From positions 27,004 through 45,877 of the forward strand of contig DJPP01000135.1 in the NCBI GenBank assembly GCA_002438575.1: a stretch of DNA of 18,874 bases, given 5' to 3'. Under the pieces are notes generated by a model. It was given only the letters and a program-made list of their open reading frames with translations, was not told the origin of the DNA and made no database searches. The position numbers and the translations under genes are program-made. Each line of letters starts with the position of its first letter. Position 1 is the stretch's first letter. This stretch comes from Oscillospiraceae bacterium UBA6409 (GTDB lineage: Bacteria > Bacillota > Clostridia > Oscillospirales > Oscillospiraceae). This document shows positions 6,094-12,925 of the stretch, piece by piece.

Positions 6094-8532
6094 ATGAAAG
6101 TATCTTTGAATTGGATCCGCGATTACGTCCAGCTGCCGGCTGACACCGACCTGAAAAAGCTGGCTTACGACCTGACCATGTCCACTGTGGAGGTGGAGGA
6201 CGCCACCGATCTGGGCGCGTCCTTCCACGACATGGTGGTGGGCGTTATCAACACCATCGAGCAGCACCCCAACGCCGACAAGCTGAAGGTCTGCAAGACC
6301 GATATCGGCGGCCGTGTGGAGGACATCGTCTGCGGCGGCAGCAACCTCCGTGAGGGCATGAAGGTAGCCGTGGCCCTGCCCGGCGCCATGTGCAAGTGGC
6401 ACGGCGAGGGCGACCTGGTGGAGATCAAGAAGAGCAAGCTCCGCGGCGTGGACAGCTACGGCATGATCTGCGGCGCGGTAGAGATCGGTCTGGCCGACCT
6501 GTTCCCCACCAAGGAGGAGGCACACATCCTGGACCTGAGCGACTTTGCCGCCCCTGCCGGCACGCCCCTGGCCGACGCCCTGGACCTGAACGATATCATT
6601 CTGGAGATCGACAACAAATCCATGACCAACCGCCCCGATCTGTGGGGTCACTACGGCATCGCCCGGGAGATCGCGGCGCTGTACGACCTGCCCATGACGC
6701 AGTTCCCCCACTTCGACCGGAATGTGGAGAACACCGCCGGCTTCCACGTCACCGTGGAGGATGCGGAGCGCTGCCCGCGGTATCTCTCCGCCCAGATCGA
6801 GGGGCTGAGTGTCAAGCCCGCCCCCTATCAGATGCAGAACCGCATCTGGAAGGTGGGTATGCGTCCCATCAACGCGCTGGTGGACATCACCAACTATGTG
6901 ATGCTGGCCACCGGCCAACCCACCCACGCCTTCGACTCCGACCACATCGCCGGCCACGTGATCGTCCGCCGCGCCGGCGAGGGCGAAAAGCTCCTGCTGC
7001 TGAACGGCAAGGAGCTGGCCCTGTCCTCCGACGACCTGGTCATCGCCGACGACGCCGGCGTGGTGGGCCTGGCGGGCGTTATGGGCGGTGCCAAGGACTC
7101 CATCCTGCCGGATACCTCCAAGGTCATCCTCGAGGTCGCCAATTTCGACGCCAAGGGCATCCGCCGCACCGCCCTGCGGTATGACAACCGCACCGAGGCC
7201 TCCGCCCGTTATGAAAAGGCCATTGACCCGGAACGCTGCGACCAGGCCTTCGACCTGTCCATGCAGCTGTTCTCCGACCTGTACCCGGAGATGAAGGTCA
7301 CCGGTCTGGTGGACCAGTACCCCCAGCACCTGAAGCAGGCGGAGATCGACGTGGCCCTCAGCTGGCTGGAGCGCCGCCTGGGCAAGCGCCTGCCCCCGGA
7401 GGAGATCAAGCATAAGATGGAGCTGCTGGGCTACGGCATCACCTTCAACGGCGACAATATGCACGTTGTGGTCCCCACCTGGCGCTCCACCGGCGATGTC
7501 TCCATTCAGGCGGATATCATGGAGGAAGTGGCCCGGATGTACGGCTACGAGAACTTCGAGGCCGAGCCCATCACCACCACCTTCGACGGCGCCATCAACC
7601 AGCTGGATAAGGATCTGGAGCGCCGCATCAAGGAGTATCTGGCCATCCGCTGCGGTATGCAGGAGATCTTCACCTACCCCTGGATGGAGGAACAGTTCGT
7701 CAACGCCGTGCTCCAGAGCACCGACGGCATCCTCTCCCTGTCCACGCCGCCGTCCCCTGCCGAGCGCTTTGTCCGTTCCTCCCTGCTGCCCAACCTGTGC
7801 AAGGCTGTGGTAAAGAACGAGCGCTACTTCAACGAATTCTCCATCTTCGAGACCGCCCAGGTCTTCCGGGATGAGAACTACACCTCCCCCTACGACGAGC
7901 GCGAGAAGCTGCCCTCCCAGCGCAAGAACGTGGCCGGCGCCTTCGCCACCACCGGCAAGGACATCACCGCCCTGTTCCGCAAGGCCAAGGGCGTAGTGGA
8001 GATGATGGCGCGCTACGTCCACATGGAAGCCCTGACCTTCCGGCAGACCGAAAAGCCCGTCTGGGCCGACAACGTGGTCTGGCTGAACATCTACCGCGGC
8101 GATGAGAAGGTAGGCGACCTGGCCCTGCTGGCCAAGAAGGTCTCCATGGCCTGCGGCATCAAGAACATGAACGTAATGCTCTTCCAGCTGGATCAGGACT
8201 CCCTGGTCCCCCTGAAGTCCCGCACCAACACCTTCACCCATCTGGCCGAGTATCCCATGACCGATTACGACATCTCCCTGCTGGTGGATGGTTCCGTCCA
8301 GTGGAAGGACGTAGCCCAGACCGTCCGCGGCATCAAGAGCGAGCTGCTCCACGGCGCGTCCTTCGTGGATGAGTACCGCGGCAAGCAGGTCCCGGCAGGC
8401 AAAAAGTCCCTGACGCTGCGTCTGGCCATCGGCTCCAAGGAGAAGACCCTGACCTCCGCCGAGATCGAGGAGGTCGCCTCCGGCGTGCTCAACAAGATCG
8501 CCAAGCGCTTCGGCGCGGAGCTGCGCCGCTGA
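6094..8532 (+). CDS. pheT: Phenylalanine--tRNA ligase beta subunit
   Basis: The protein is 812 aa, normal for bacterial PheT. In order I see MKVSLNWIRDYV at the start, an EMAP/OB-fold tRNA-binding domain (about 40-150, with IEQHPNADKLKVCKTD), a B3/B4 domain (about 220-385, with PINALVDITNYVM and LAGVMGG), a B5 domain (about 405-475), a non-catalytic synthetase-like core, and a C-terminal FDX-ACB anticodon-binding domain (about 718-811, ending in the typical KSLTLRLAIGSKEKTLT). The FDX-ACB opening reads EYPMTDYDISLLVD, where most bacterial PheT have P-x3-RD. This suggests PheT belongs to the same divergent lineage as PheS. GGGAGGG precedes the ATG. The gene is co-transcribed with pheS under T-box control. 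Confidence 0.97.
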   Translation: MKVSLNWIRDYVQLPADTDLKKLAYDLTMSTVEVEDATDLGASFHDMVVGVINTIEQHPNADKLKVCKTDIGGRVEDIVCGGSNLREGMKVAVALPGAMCKWHGEGDLVEIKKSKLRGVDSYGMICGAVEIGLADLFPTKEEAHILDLSDFAAPAGTPLADALDLNDIILEIDNKSMTNRPDLWGHYGIAREIAALYDLPMTQFPHFDRNVENTAGFHVTVEDAERCPRYLSAQIEGLSVKPAPYQMQNRIWKVGMRPINALVDITNYVMLATGQPTHAFDSDHIAGHVIVRRAGEGEKLLLLNGKELALSSDDLVIADDAGVVGLAGVMGGAKDSILPDTSKVILEVANFDAKGIRRTALRYDNRTEASARYEKAIDPERCDQAFDLSMQLFSDLYPEMKVTGLVDQYPQHLKQAEIDVALSWLERRLGKRLPPEEIKHKMELLGYGITFNGDNMHVVVPTWRSTGDVSIQADIMEEVARMYGYENFEAEPITTTFDGAINQLDKDLERRIKEYLAIRCGMQEIFTYPWMEEQFVNAVLQSTDGILSLSTPPSPAERFVRSSLLPNLCKAVVKNERYFNEFSIFETAQVFRDENYTSPYDEREKLPSQRKNVAGAFATTGKDITALFRKAKGVVEMMARYVHMEALTFRQTEKPVWADNVVWLNIYRGDEKVGDLALLAKKVSMACGIKNMNVMLFQLDQDSLVPLKSRTNTFTHLAEYPMTDYDISLLVDGSVQWKDVAQTVRGIKSELLHGASFVDEYRGKQVPAGKKSLTLRLAIGSKEKTLTSAEIEEVASGVLNKIAKRFGAELRR

Positions 8533-8536
8533 CCCC

Positions 8537-8568
8537 GCGCAGATTTCCCCCTGCGCCGCGCACTTTTT
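8537..8568 (+). terminator. Possible weak terminator after pheT
   Basis: GCGCAG (8537-8542) and CTGCGC (8551-8556) form a short 6-bp stem, but the T-run (8564-8568) begins 7 nt later. The spacing is poor for an intrinsic terminator, so pheST transcripts may run on into ireB. Confidence 0.3.
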
Positions 8569-8572
8569 CCCC

Positions 8573-8601
8573 TTTACAGTTCCGGGAAAAGAGCGTATAC
8601 T
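8573..8601 (+). promoter_or_regulatory. Sigma-A promoter of ireB
   Basis: TTTACA (8573-8578), exactly 17 nt, then TATACT (8596-8601). Transcription would begin near 8608, about 30 nt before the ireB start. Confidence 0.85.
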
Positions 8602-8639
8602 AAAGGCGATATTGAGAAAATGAGAAAGGCGGTGCCCAC

Positions 8640-8885
8640 ATGGACGAATTTACCCGTAAGTTCAACGCGGCAGAGGATAAGGAGCAGCAGGTACACCACA
8701 TCCTCACCTCCGTCTACGAATCGCTCAAGGAGAAGGGCTACGATCCCATCAACCAGATCGTGGGCTACATTCTCTCCGAGGATCCCACCTACATCACCAA
8801 CCACAACTCCGCCCGGTCCCTGATCTGCAAGATCGACCGTGACGAGCTGCTGCAGGTCCTGGTGAAGAGCTATCTGGAGCTGTAA
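8640..8885 (+). CDS. ireB: IreB family regulatory phosphoprotein (UPF0297)
   Basis: The protein is 81 aa, the usual size. The family core is nearly invariant and readable here: [32 protein letters not shown] appears as [20 protein letters not shown] followed by [24 protein letters not shown]. IreB is a small dimeric cytoplasmic protein phosphorylated near its N-terminus by the PASTA kinase IreK in Enterococcus, where it negatively affects cephalosporin resistance. The threonine at T5 could be the equivalent target here. The ATG is preceded by AAAGGCGGTG. In many Firmicutes the gene sits with ruvX/yqgF and a DUF1292 gene after alaS. Here it has its own promoter (8573-8601) and terminator (8899-8934), so it is likely monocistronic. 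Confidence 0.95.
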   Translation: MDEFTRKFNAAEDKEQQVHHILTSVYESLKEKGYDPINQIVGYILSEDPTYITNHNSARSLICKIDRDELLQVLVKSYLEL

Positions 8886-8898
8886 GCGTACCGTTGTA

Positions 8899-8934
8899 AG
8901 GGGCTGCCGTGCAGAAGCGCGGCAGCCCCTTTTT
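8899..8934 (+). terminator. Rho-independent terminator after ireB
   Basis: AGGGGCTGCCG (8899-8909) pairs perfectly with CGGCAGCCCCT (8920-8930). The stem extends by three more pairs, one of them T-G, to an AGAA loop and is followed by TTTTT (8930-8934). Confidence 0.93.
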
Positions 8935-8977
8935 CCTTTGCGGCACAAAGTCCCATATTTTTCCTGCCGCGCCTGCG

Positions 8978-9006
8978 TTGACAGCCCCGTCCAAATGTGT
9001 TACAAT
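8978..9006 (+). promoter_or_regulatory. Strong sigma-A promoter of the 99-aa gene and NlpC/P60 gene
   Basis: TTGACA (8978-8983) is a perfect -35, the spacer is 17 nt, and TACAAT (9001-9006) with a TGt extension (8998-9000) is the -10. This is the closest match to consensus in the window. It lies 30 nt before the 9037 start codon. Confidence 0.9.
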
Positions 9007-9036
9007 TTGGTTACAAAAATTTTCGGAGGTATCATC

Positions 9037-9336
9037 ATGGCTGAAAACAAAAAGCCCGAAGGGCTTGTCTATAAGAACCACCCCCTGCGCCGCGTGGACA
9101 ATTTCATCTACTACGGCAGCATGGCGGACAAATACATCGTCCTCCTGCAGATCCTCGACACCGTCAAGGAGCAGGACATGGACGTGGCCAAGCGCGTATC
9201 CGTCCAGCTTCAGCTGACCGACCCGGACCTCAAGTCCCGGGACCGCGTAGTCAAGAAGTCCGAGAAGGACAGCCTCTATGCCGCCATGGACGTGGGCTGC
9301 ATCTGGCTGGAGCGCGCCCTCGCCGGCAAGCTGTAA
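9037..9336 (+). CDS. Conserved-looking protein of unknown function, 99 aa
   Basis: I cannot assign a known function. The frame is open further upstream, but ATG 9037 (MAENKKPEGLVYKNHPLRR) is the start because CGGAGG lies about 8 nt before it and the strong promoter at 8978-9006 lies just upstream, within the longer frame. The protein is soluble, with no signal peptide. It begins with a basic, aromatic stretch (GLVYKNHPLRRVDNFIYYGSMADKYIVLLQI), probably a beta-rich segment. A charged helix-prone part follows (DTVKEQDMDVAKRVSVQLQL, DLKSRDRVVKKSEKD) and then a final helix (AAMDVGCIWLERALAGK). Its compact, patterned sequence suggests a real conserved family, and I believe similar uncharacterised proteins occur in other Oscillospirales. 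It is followed after 3 nt by a secreted NlpC/P60 hydrolase, so the two are co-expressed. Confidence 0.85.
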   Translation: MAENKKPEGLVYKNHPLRRVDNFIYYGSMADKYIVLLQILDTVKEQDMDVAKRVSVQLQLTDPDLKSRDRVVKKSEKDSLYAAMDVGCIWLERALAGKL

Positions 9337-9339
9337 GCC

Positions 9340-10590
9340 ATGAAGCGTATTTTTTCCGCACTGGCGGTGGCTCTGGCCACGCTGCTGGTCATCGGCGGTG
9401 ACGCGGTGGTCAACTTCGGCGGTGCCGCCGCCAGCATGACCGACGCCGCCCCCGCCGTACCCCTGACCGTCGCCTCTGTCTCCGCCCTGCCCGCCGATAC
9501 CGCTGAGCCCTCTCCCGAGTCAGCGCTGTTCTCCGGCCTGCTGGGCGCCGCGGCGCTGACGGCCCATCCCGGCGGCGAGACCGCCGAGGACGCCCTGCTC
9601 AACAATGAGGACACCGCCAAAGCCGCCGTCGTTCAGACCGCCGAGGAGGAACCGCCCCAGGAGACACCCGAGGCCGACGAGGCGCCCGTCTCCACCGCCG
9701 TTCAGGCACTGGGCGTGATCTCCGGCACCGGCGTCCGTATGCGCAGCGGCGCAGGCACCGGCTATGACATCCTCAAGACCCTGGACAAGGGCACCGTTAT
9801 CGAGCTCACCGCCCAGGAGGGCGACTGGTACCGCATCTCCTTCGATGGCAAGCGCGGCTATGTGGCCGCCCAGTACGTCACCCGGTACGACACCGCCTCC
9901 GGCCTTAACGGCGCCGGCCGCGTCACCGCGGACGTGCTGAACATCCGCGCCGCCGCCAAAAGCGGCAGCACCTCTCTGGGCACCGTGTCCCAGGGCGCGA
10001 TCGTCGCCGTCACCGGCATTGAGTCCGGCGGCTGGTTCGCCGTTACCTACAACGGCATCAGTGGCTATGTCGCCTCGCAGTATGTGCTGATCTGCCCCAC
10101 CTCCGCCCTGACCGGCACGGCGGACAAGCCCGCCGAGGATACGGCGGCTGAAGAGACTCCCGCCGAAACACCTGCTGAAGCACCTGTCGAGACCCCCGCG
10201 GCCCCGGCAGTCTCCGCCTCCGGCAGCAGCATCGTCTCCATCGCCCAGCAGTATCTGGGTGTGCCCTATGTCTACGGCGGCTCCTCCGCCAACGGCTTCG
10301 ACTGCTCCGGCTTCACCATGTACGTCTTTGCCCAGGTAGGCATCAAGCTTCCCCACGGCGCTACCAGCCAGCTGAGCTACGGCACCGAGGTCTCCCGCAG
10401 CGACCTGCAGCCCGGCGACCTGGTGTTCTTCCAGGACTACGGCTACACCGCCTCCCATGTGGGCATCTATATCGGCGGCGACCAGTTCATCCACGCCTCG
10501 TCCTCCTACTACAACGGGCACTGCGTGGTGATCACCTCTCTGTCCGAGACATACTACGACAGCCACTACCTCACCGCACGGCGGCACTGA
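9340..10590 (+). CDS. Secreted cell-wall hydrolase: two SH3b domains plus NlpC/P60
   Basis: The protein is 416 aa. An N-terminal signal sequence (MKRIFSALAVALATLLVIGG, about 1-30) is followed by a low-complexity acidic Ala/Pro/Glu region (about 35-120) and two bacterial SH3 domains (about 124-183, GVRMRSGAGTGYDILKTLDK; and about 192-250, VLNIRAAAKSGSTSLGTV). A P/A/E/T linker (about 256-290, repeated ETPAE-like units) leads to a C-terminal NlpC/P60 domain (about 297-410). The catalytic residues are C322 (GFDCSGF), H373 (SHVGIYIG) and H385 (FIHASS). It should cleave peptide stems of peptidoglycan, typically a gamma-D-Glu to diamino-acid bond, with the SH3b domains binding wall. Only 3 nt separate it from the preceding gene and no good SD site is seen, so translation is probably coupled to the 99-aa protein. 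Confidence 0.95.
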   Translation: MKRIFSALAVALATLLVIGGDAVVNFGGAAASMTDAAPAVPLTVASVSALPADTAEPSPESALFSGLLGAAALTAHPGGETAEDALLNNEDTAKAAVVQTAEEEPPQETPEADEAPVSTAVQALGVISGTGVRMRSGAGTGYDILKTLDKGTVIELTAQEGDWYRISFDGKRGYVAAQYVTRYDTASGLNGAGRVTADVLNIRAAAKSGSTSLGTVSQGAIVAVTGIESGGWFAVTYNGISGYVASQYVLICPTSALTGTADKPAEDTAAEETPAETPAEAPVETPAAPAVSASGSSIVSIAQQYLGVPYVYGGSSANGFDCSGFTMYVFAQVGIKLPHGATSQLSYGTEVSRSDLQPGDLVFFQDYGYTASHVGIYIGGDQFIHASSSYYNGHCVVITSLSETYYDSHYLTARRH

Positions 10591-10596
10591 CGCAGA

Positions 10597-10635
10597 TAAA
10601 AACACCCACGGCCTTGGCCGTGGGTGTTCTTTTTT
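10597..10635. terminator. Bidirectional terminator between NlpC/P60 gene and lgt
   Basis: AACACCCACGGCC (10601-10613) and GGCCGTGGGTGTT (10616-10628) form a perfect inverted repeat, so the working loop is CTTG. A T-run (10630-10635) follows on the plus strand, and the AAAAA before it (about 10598-10602) gives a T-run on the minus strand. It therefore serves both the NlpC/P60 gene and the converging ymfF-ymfH-lgt operon. Confidence 0.92.
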
Positions 10636-10640
10636 GCAGC

Positions 10641-10685
10641 GCCGCCTGTTCCGAAAGCAGGCGGCCATATGGCGTTCCGCCATGG
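10641..10685. repeat. Two extra hairpins in the convergent 3' region of lgt
   Basis: GCCGCCTG (10641-10648) pairs with CAGGCGGC (10658-10665), and ATGGCG (10669-10674) pairs with CGCCAT (10678-10683) around a TTC loop. With the adjacent terminator they make three consecutive stem-loops between the lgt stop and the NlpC/P60 gene. They might protect the 3' end of the lgt transcript or be a small interspersed repeat. Confidence 0.5.
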
Positions 10686-10715
10686 ACCTGTATACCGCGC
10701 CGAGGCCGCATCGCG

Positions 10716-11648
10716 TCACTCCGCGCTGCCGTCCGCGCTTTCGCTCTCTGCCGCCTTCTGCGCCGCAACGATATTCACATACAGCTCCTCCGGCTTGTGC
10801 GGGTGCAGCTTGATGTTGTACAGCAGCATGAACGCCGACACCAGCACCATCACCAGGCTCAGCGCCTGACTGACCCGGATCGGCTCGCCGCCGATGGTCC
10901 AGTTGAACAGGTACAGGCTGTCGGTCCGCAGTCCCTCGATCCAGAACCGCCCGATGCCGTACCACAGGAAGTAGAACCAGGTGTTCTCGCCGTCAAAGCG
11001 GCGTCCCTTCGCCACGATACATACGATCAGCAGCAGTCCCACCACGTTCCACAGGCTCTCGTACAGGAACGTGGGATGCACCTCCACCAGCGCCCCCGTG
11101 GCCGTGGTCAGCTGCATACGCCAGGGCAGCGTCGTCTCCGCGCCGAAGGCCTCCCGGTTCATAAAGTTGCCCCAGCGGCCCACCGCCTGCCCGATCAGGA
11201 ACCCCATCACGATCAGGTCCGTCAGCGCCCCCAGCTTAAAGCCCTTCTTCCTGCTGAGCACCAGGCACACCAGAAATGCCGCGATCACGCCGCCGTAGAT
11301 GGCCAATCCGCCGTCCCAGATAGCGATGGACTCCGCCCAGTCAAAAGAGCCGTCCGCTTTTTTGAACCGGTCCAGATAGAACAGCACATAGTACAGCCGC
11401 GCCCCCACGATAGCCAGGGGGATTCCCCACAGCACGCCGTCCATCAAGTTATCCTCGGTGATGCCGTACTTCTCCTTCTGCTTCATGCAGAACCACAGCG
11501 CCAGCAGCACGCCCAGCGCGATAATGATGCCGTACCAATAGATAGCCTTCCCCCCGATGTGGAAGGCCACGGACGAGCCGGTGAAGGCCCAATCCCCGAA
11601 AAGCCCCGGGAACCGGATAGGGCTGTCCGCCATAATCTTCACGTTCAC
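10716..11648 (-). CDS. lgt: Prolipoprotein diacylglyceryl transferase
   Basis: The protein is 310 aa. Lgt is the integral membrane enzyme that moves diacylglycerol from phosphatidylglycerol to the lipobox cysteine of prolipoproteins. Hydrophobic helices alternate through the chain. The signatures are IYWYGIIIALG (about 36-46), WDGGLAIYGGVIAA (111-124, the HGG region with the Tyr common in Firmicutes), GRWGNFMNREAFG (157-169, with essential R158) and HPTFLYESLWN (191-201). GRFWIEGLRTD (233-243) carries the C-terminal arginine. The polar tail after about residue 285 is longer than usual and ends in ESESADGSAE. The first GTG (11648) lies 5 nt after AAGGAGGG; a second GTG two codons later has slightly more typical spacing, so either may be used. 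The SD site lies inside the end of ymfH and 1 nt separates the genes. It would lipidate the lipoprotein encoded at 3155-3733. Confidence 0.97.
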   Translation of the reverse strand: MNVKIMADSPIRFPGLFGDWAFTGSSVAFHIGGKAIYWYGIIIALGVLLALWFCMKQKEKYGITEDNLMDGVLWGIPLAIVGARLYYVLFYLDRFKKADGSFDWAESIAIWDGGLAIYGGVIAAFLVCLVLSRKKGFKLGALTDLIVMGFLIGQAVGRWGNFMNREAFGAETTLPWRMQLTTATGALVEVHPTFLYESLWNVVGLLLIVCIVAKGRRFDGENTWFYFLWYGIGRFWIEGLRTDSLYLFNWTIGGEPIRVSQALSLVMVLVSAFMLLYNIKLHPHKPEELYVNIVAAQKAAESESADGSAE

Positions 11649-11649
11649 G

Positions 11650-12924
11650 TTATCCCTCCTTGGGTGCGATCACCGACAGTGCCATGTGCGCCCGCGTGAA
11701 GTTCTCCCGCAGGAACGCGCGCACATCCTCCGCGGTGATGTCGTCGTATATCTCCGGGAAGCGATACGGGTCATACCCCTGGAACCGCCCCTCCGCCATA
11801 GACACGGCGATGGACTCAAAGGCGTTCAGCTCCCGCAGCGCCGCGCCGAAGTTGGCGTTGACGATCCGCTTGTAGTAGTCGCCGTCCACGCCCTCTGTCA
11901 CCAGCCGCTGCGCCTCGGCCAGAATGGCCTCCGCCACGGCCTTCGGGTCCTTGCTGTCGCCGCCGGCATAGGCATAGGCCGCACCGGGCAGCAGGTCGAA
12001 CGCCGCGCCGAAGGAGCCGTTGATCAGCCCCTGGCTGTACAGCCGCGCATACAGCGGGCTGGACTCGCCCATGAGCACATCACAGGCCAGCTCGCCGATG
12101 GCGGCGAACCGGTGCTGCGCCTCTCCCCCGTGCTGGGGCGGGCACTTGAAGCCTACCAGGAACGTGGGCATAGCCACCTCCATCTGTGCCTCGGCATAGC
12201 CGCAGGCGGCGTCGGTGCTCTCCTCCGCGCCGTAGTCGCGCCGGATGATCGCCCCACTCTCCGCCGGCAGCACCCGCTTTGCCGCGGCCAGCACCGTCTC
12301 GGGGTCCACATCGCCCACCACCACCAGGCACATATTGGCCGGGGTGTAGAACGCCTTGTGGCAGTCGTACAGCGTCTGCGCCGTGATATGGCTGATGCTC
12401 TCCACGCTGCCGGCCACCGGCGTCCGCGCAGGACTGCTGTGGTACAGCGCCTGCATCATCTGCTTGTACACCTGCCACTCGGGATTGTCCTCGATCATGC
12501 CGATCTCCTGGCCGATAATGCCCTGCTCCTTCTCCACGCTCTCATCGGTGAAGTAGGGGATGGACACAAAGGACAGCAGTATCTCCAGATTTTCGTAGAA
12601 CTTCTCCGTGGAGTCAAAATAGTAGCACGTAATGGCGTTGGAGGTGAAGGCGTTGGGCTCCGCGCCGTTTTTCGCCAGCTCCTGCAGGGCGTTGCCGTCC
12701 TCCGTGTCGAACATCTTGTGCTCCAGATAGTGGGCAATGCCCGCCGGGGTATCCAGCCACTGTCCGTTCAGCTCAAAGCGCATATCCATGCCGCCGTAAC
12801 GGGTGGCAAACAGCGCATACTTTCGGGAAAAGCCCTTCTTCGGCACGATGCACACCGGCAGTCCGTTGTCCAGCGTCTCCCATATCACTTCCTCGCCGAT
12901 GCGGGGATACAGCTTCTTGTCCAT
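11650..12924 (-). CDS. ymfH: M16 family metalloprotease, YmfH-like
   Basis: The protein is 424 aa. The inverted zinc motif is intact: H65-Y-L-E68-H69 in GIAHYLEHKMF, with E140 in GQEIGMIEDNPEW as the likely third zinc ligand. The arrangement ETLDNGLPVCIVPKKGFSRKYALFATRYGG at the start and the NAFTSNAITCYYF segment fit the YmfH branch of peptidase family M16. In Bacillus subtilis ymfF and ymfH lie near ymfI and have been linked to the 5-aminopentanol modification of elongation factor P. Their biochemical step there is not settled. ATG 12924 is preceded by AAAGGAGGAGG. ymfF stops 1 nt earlier, so the pair is translationally coupled and probably forms an M16 heterodimer. The gene ends 1 nt before the lgt start. 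Confidence 0.92.
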   Translation of the reverse strand: MDKKLYPRIGEEVIWETLDNGLPVCIVPKKGFSRKYALFATRYGGMDMRFELNGQWLDTPAGIAHYLEHKMFDTEDGNALQELAKNGAEPNAFTSNAITCYYFDSTEKFYENLEILLSFVSIPYFTDESVEKEQGIIGQEIGMIEDNPEWQVYKQMMQALYHSSPARTPVAGSVESISHITAQTLYDCHKAFYTPANMCLVVVGDVDPETVLAAAKRVLPAESGAIIRRDYGAEESTDAACGYAEAQMEVAMPTFLVGFKCPPQHGGEAQHRFAAIGELACDVLMGESSPLYARLYSQGLINGSFGAAFDLLPGAAYAYAGGDSKDPKAVAEAILAEAQRLVTEGVDGDYYKRIVNANFGAALRELNAFESIAVSMAEGRFQGYDPYRFPEIYDDITAEDVRAFLRENFTRAHMALSVIAPKEG

Positions 12925-12925
12925 G

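Noticed and set aside
4666..8352. A 1228-codon open frame on the minus strand opposite pheS-pheT
   Set aside because: It is the mirror of pheS and pheT, which are unmistakable. High GC at third positions keeps the antisense frame open. Its residues are biased (His/Gln/Gly/Val/Leu), it has no family motif, and it would run across the T-box leader.
9520..10965. A 481-codon minus-strand frame opposite the NlpC/P60 gene
   Set aside because: It crosses the bidirectional terminator and the lgt 3' end and is antisense to a gene with clear catalytic motifs.
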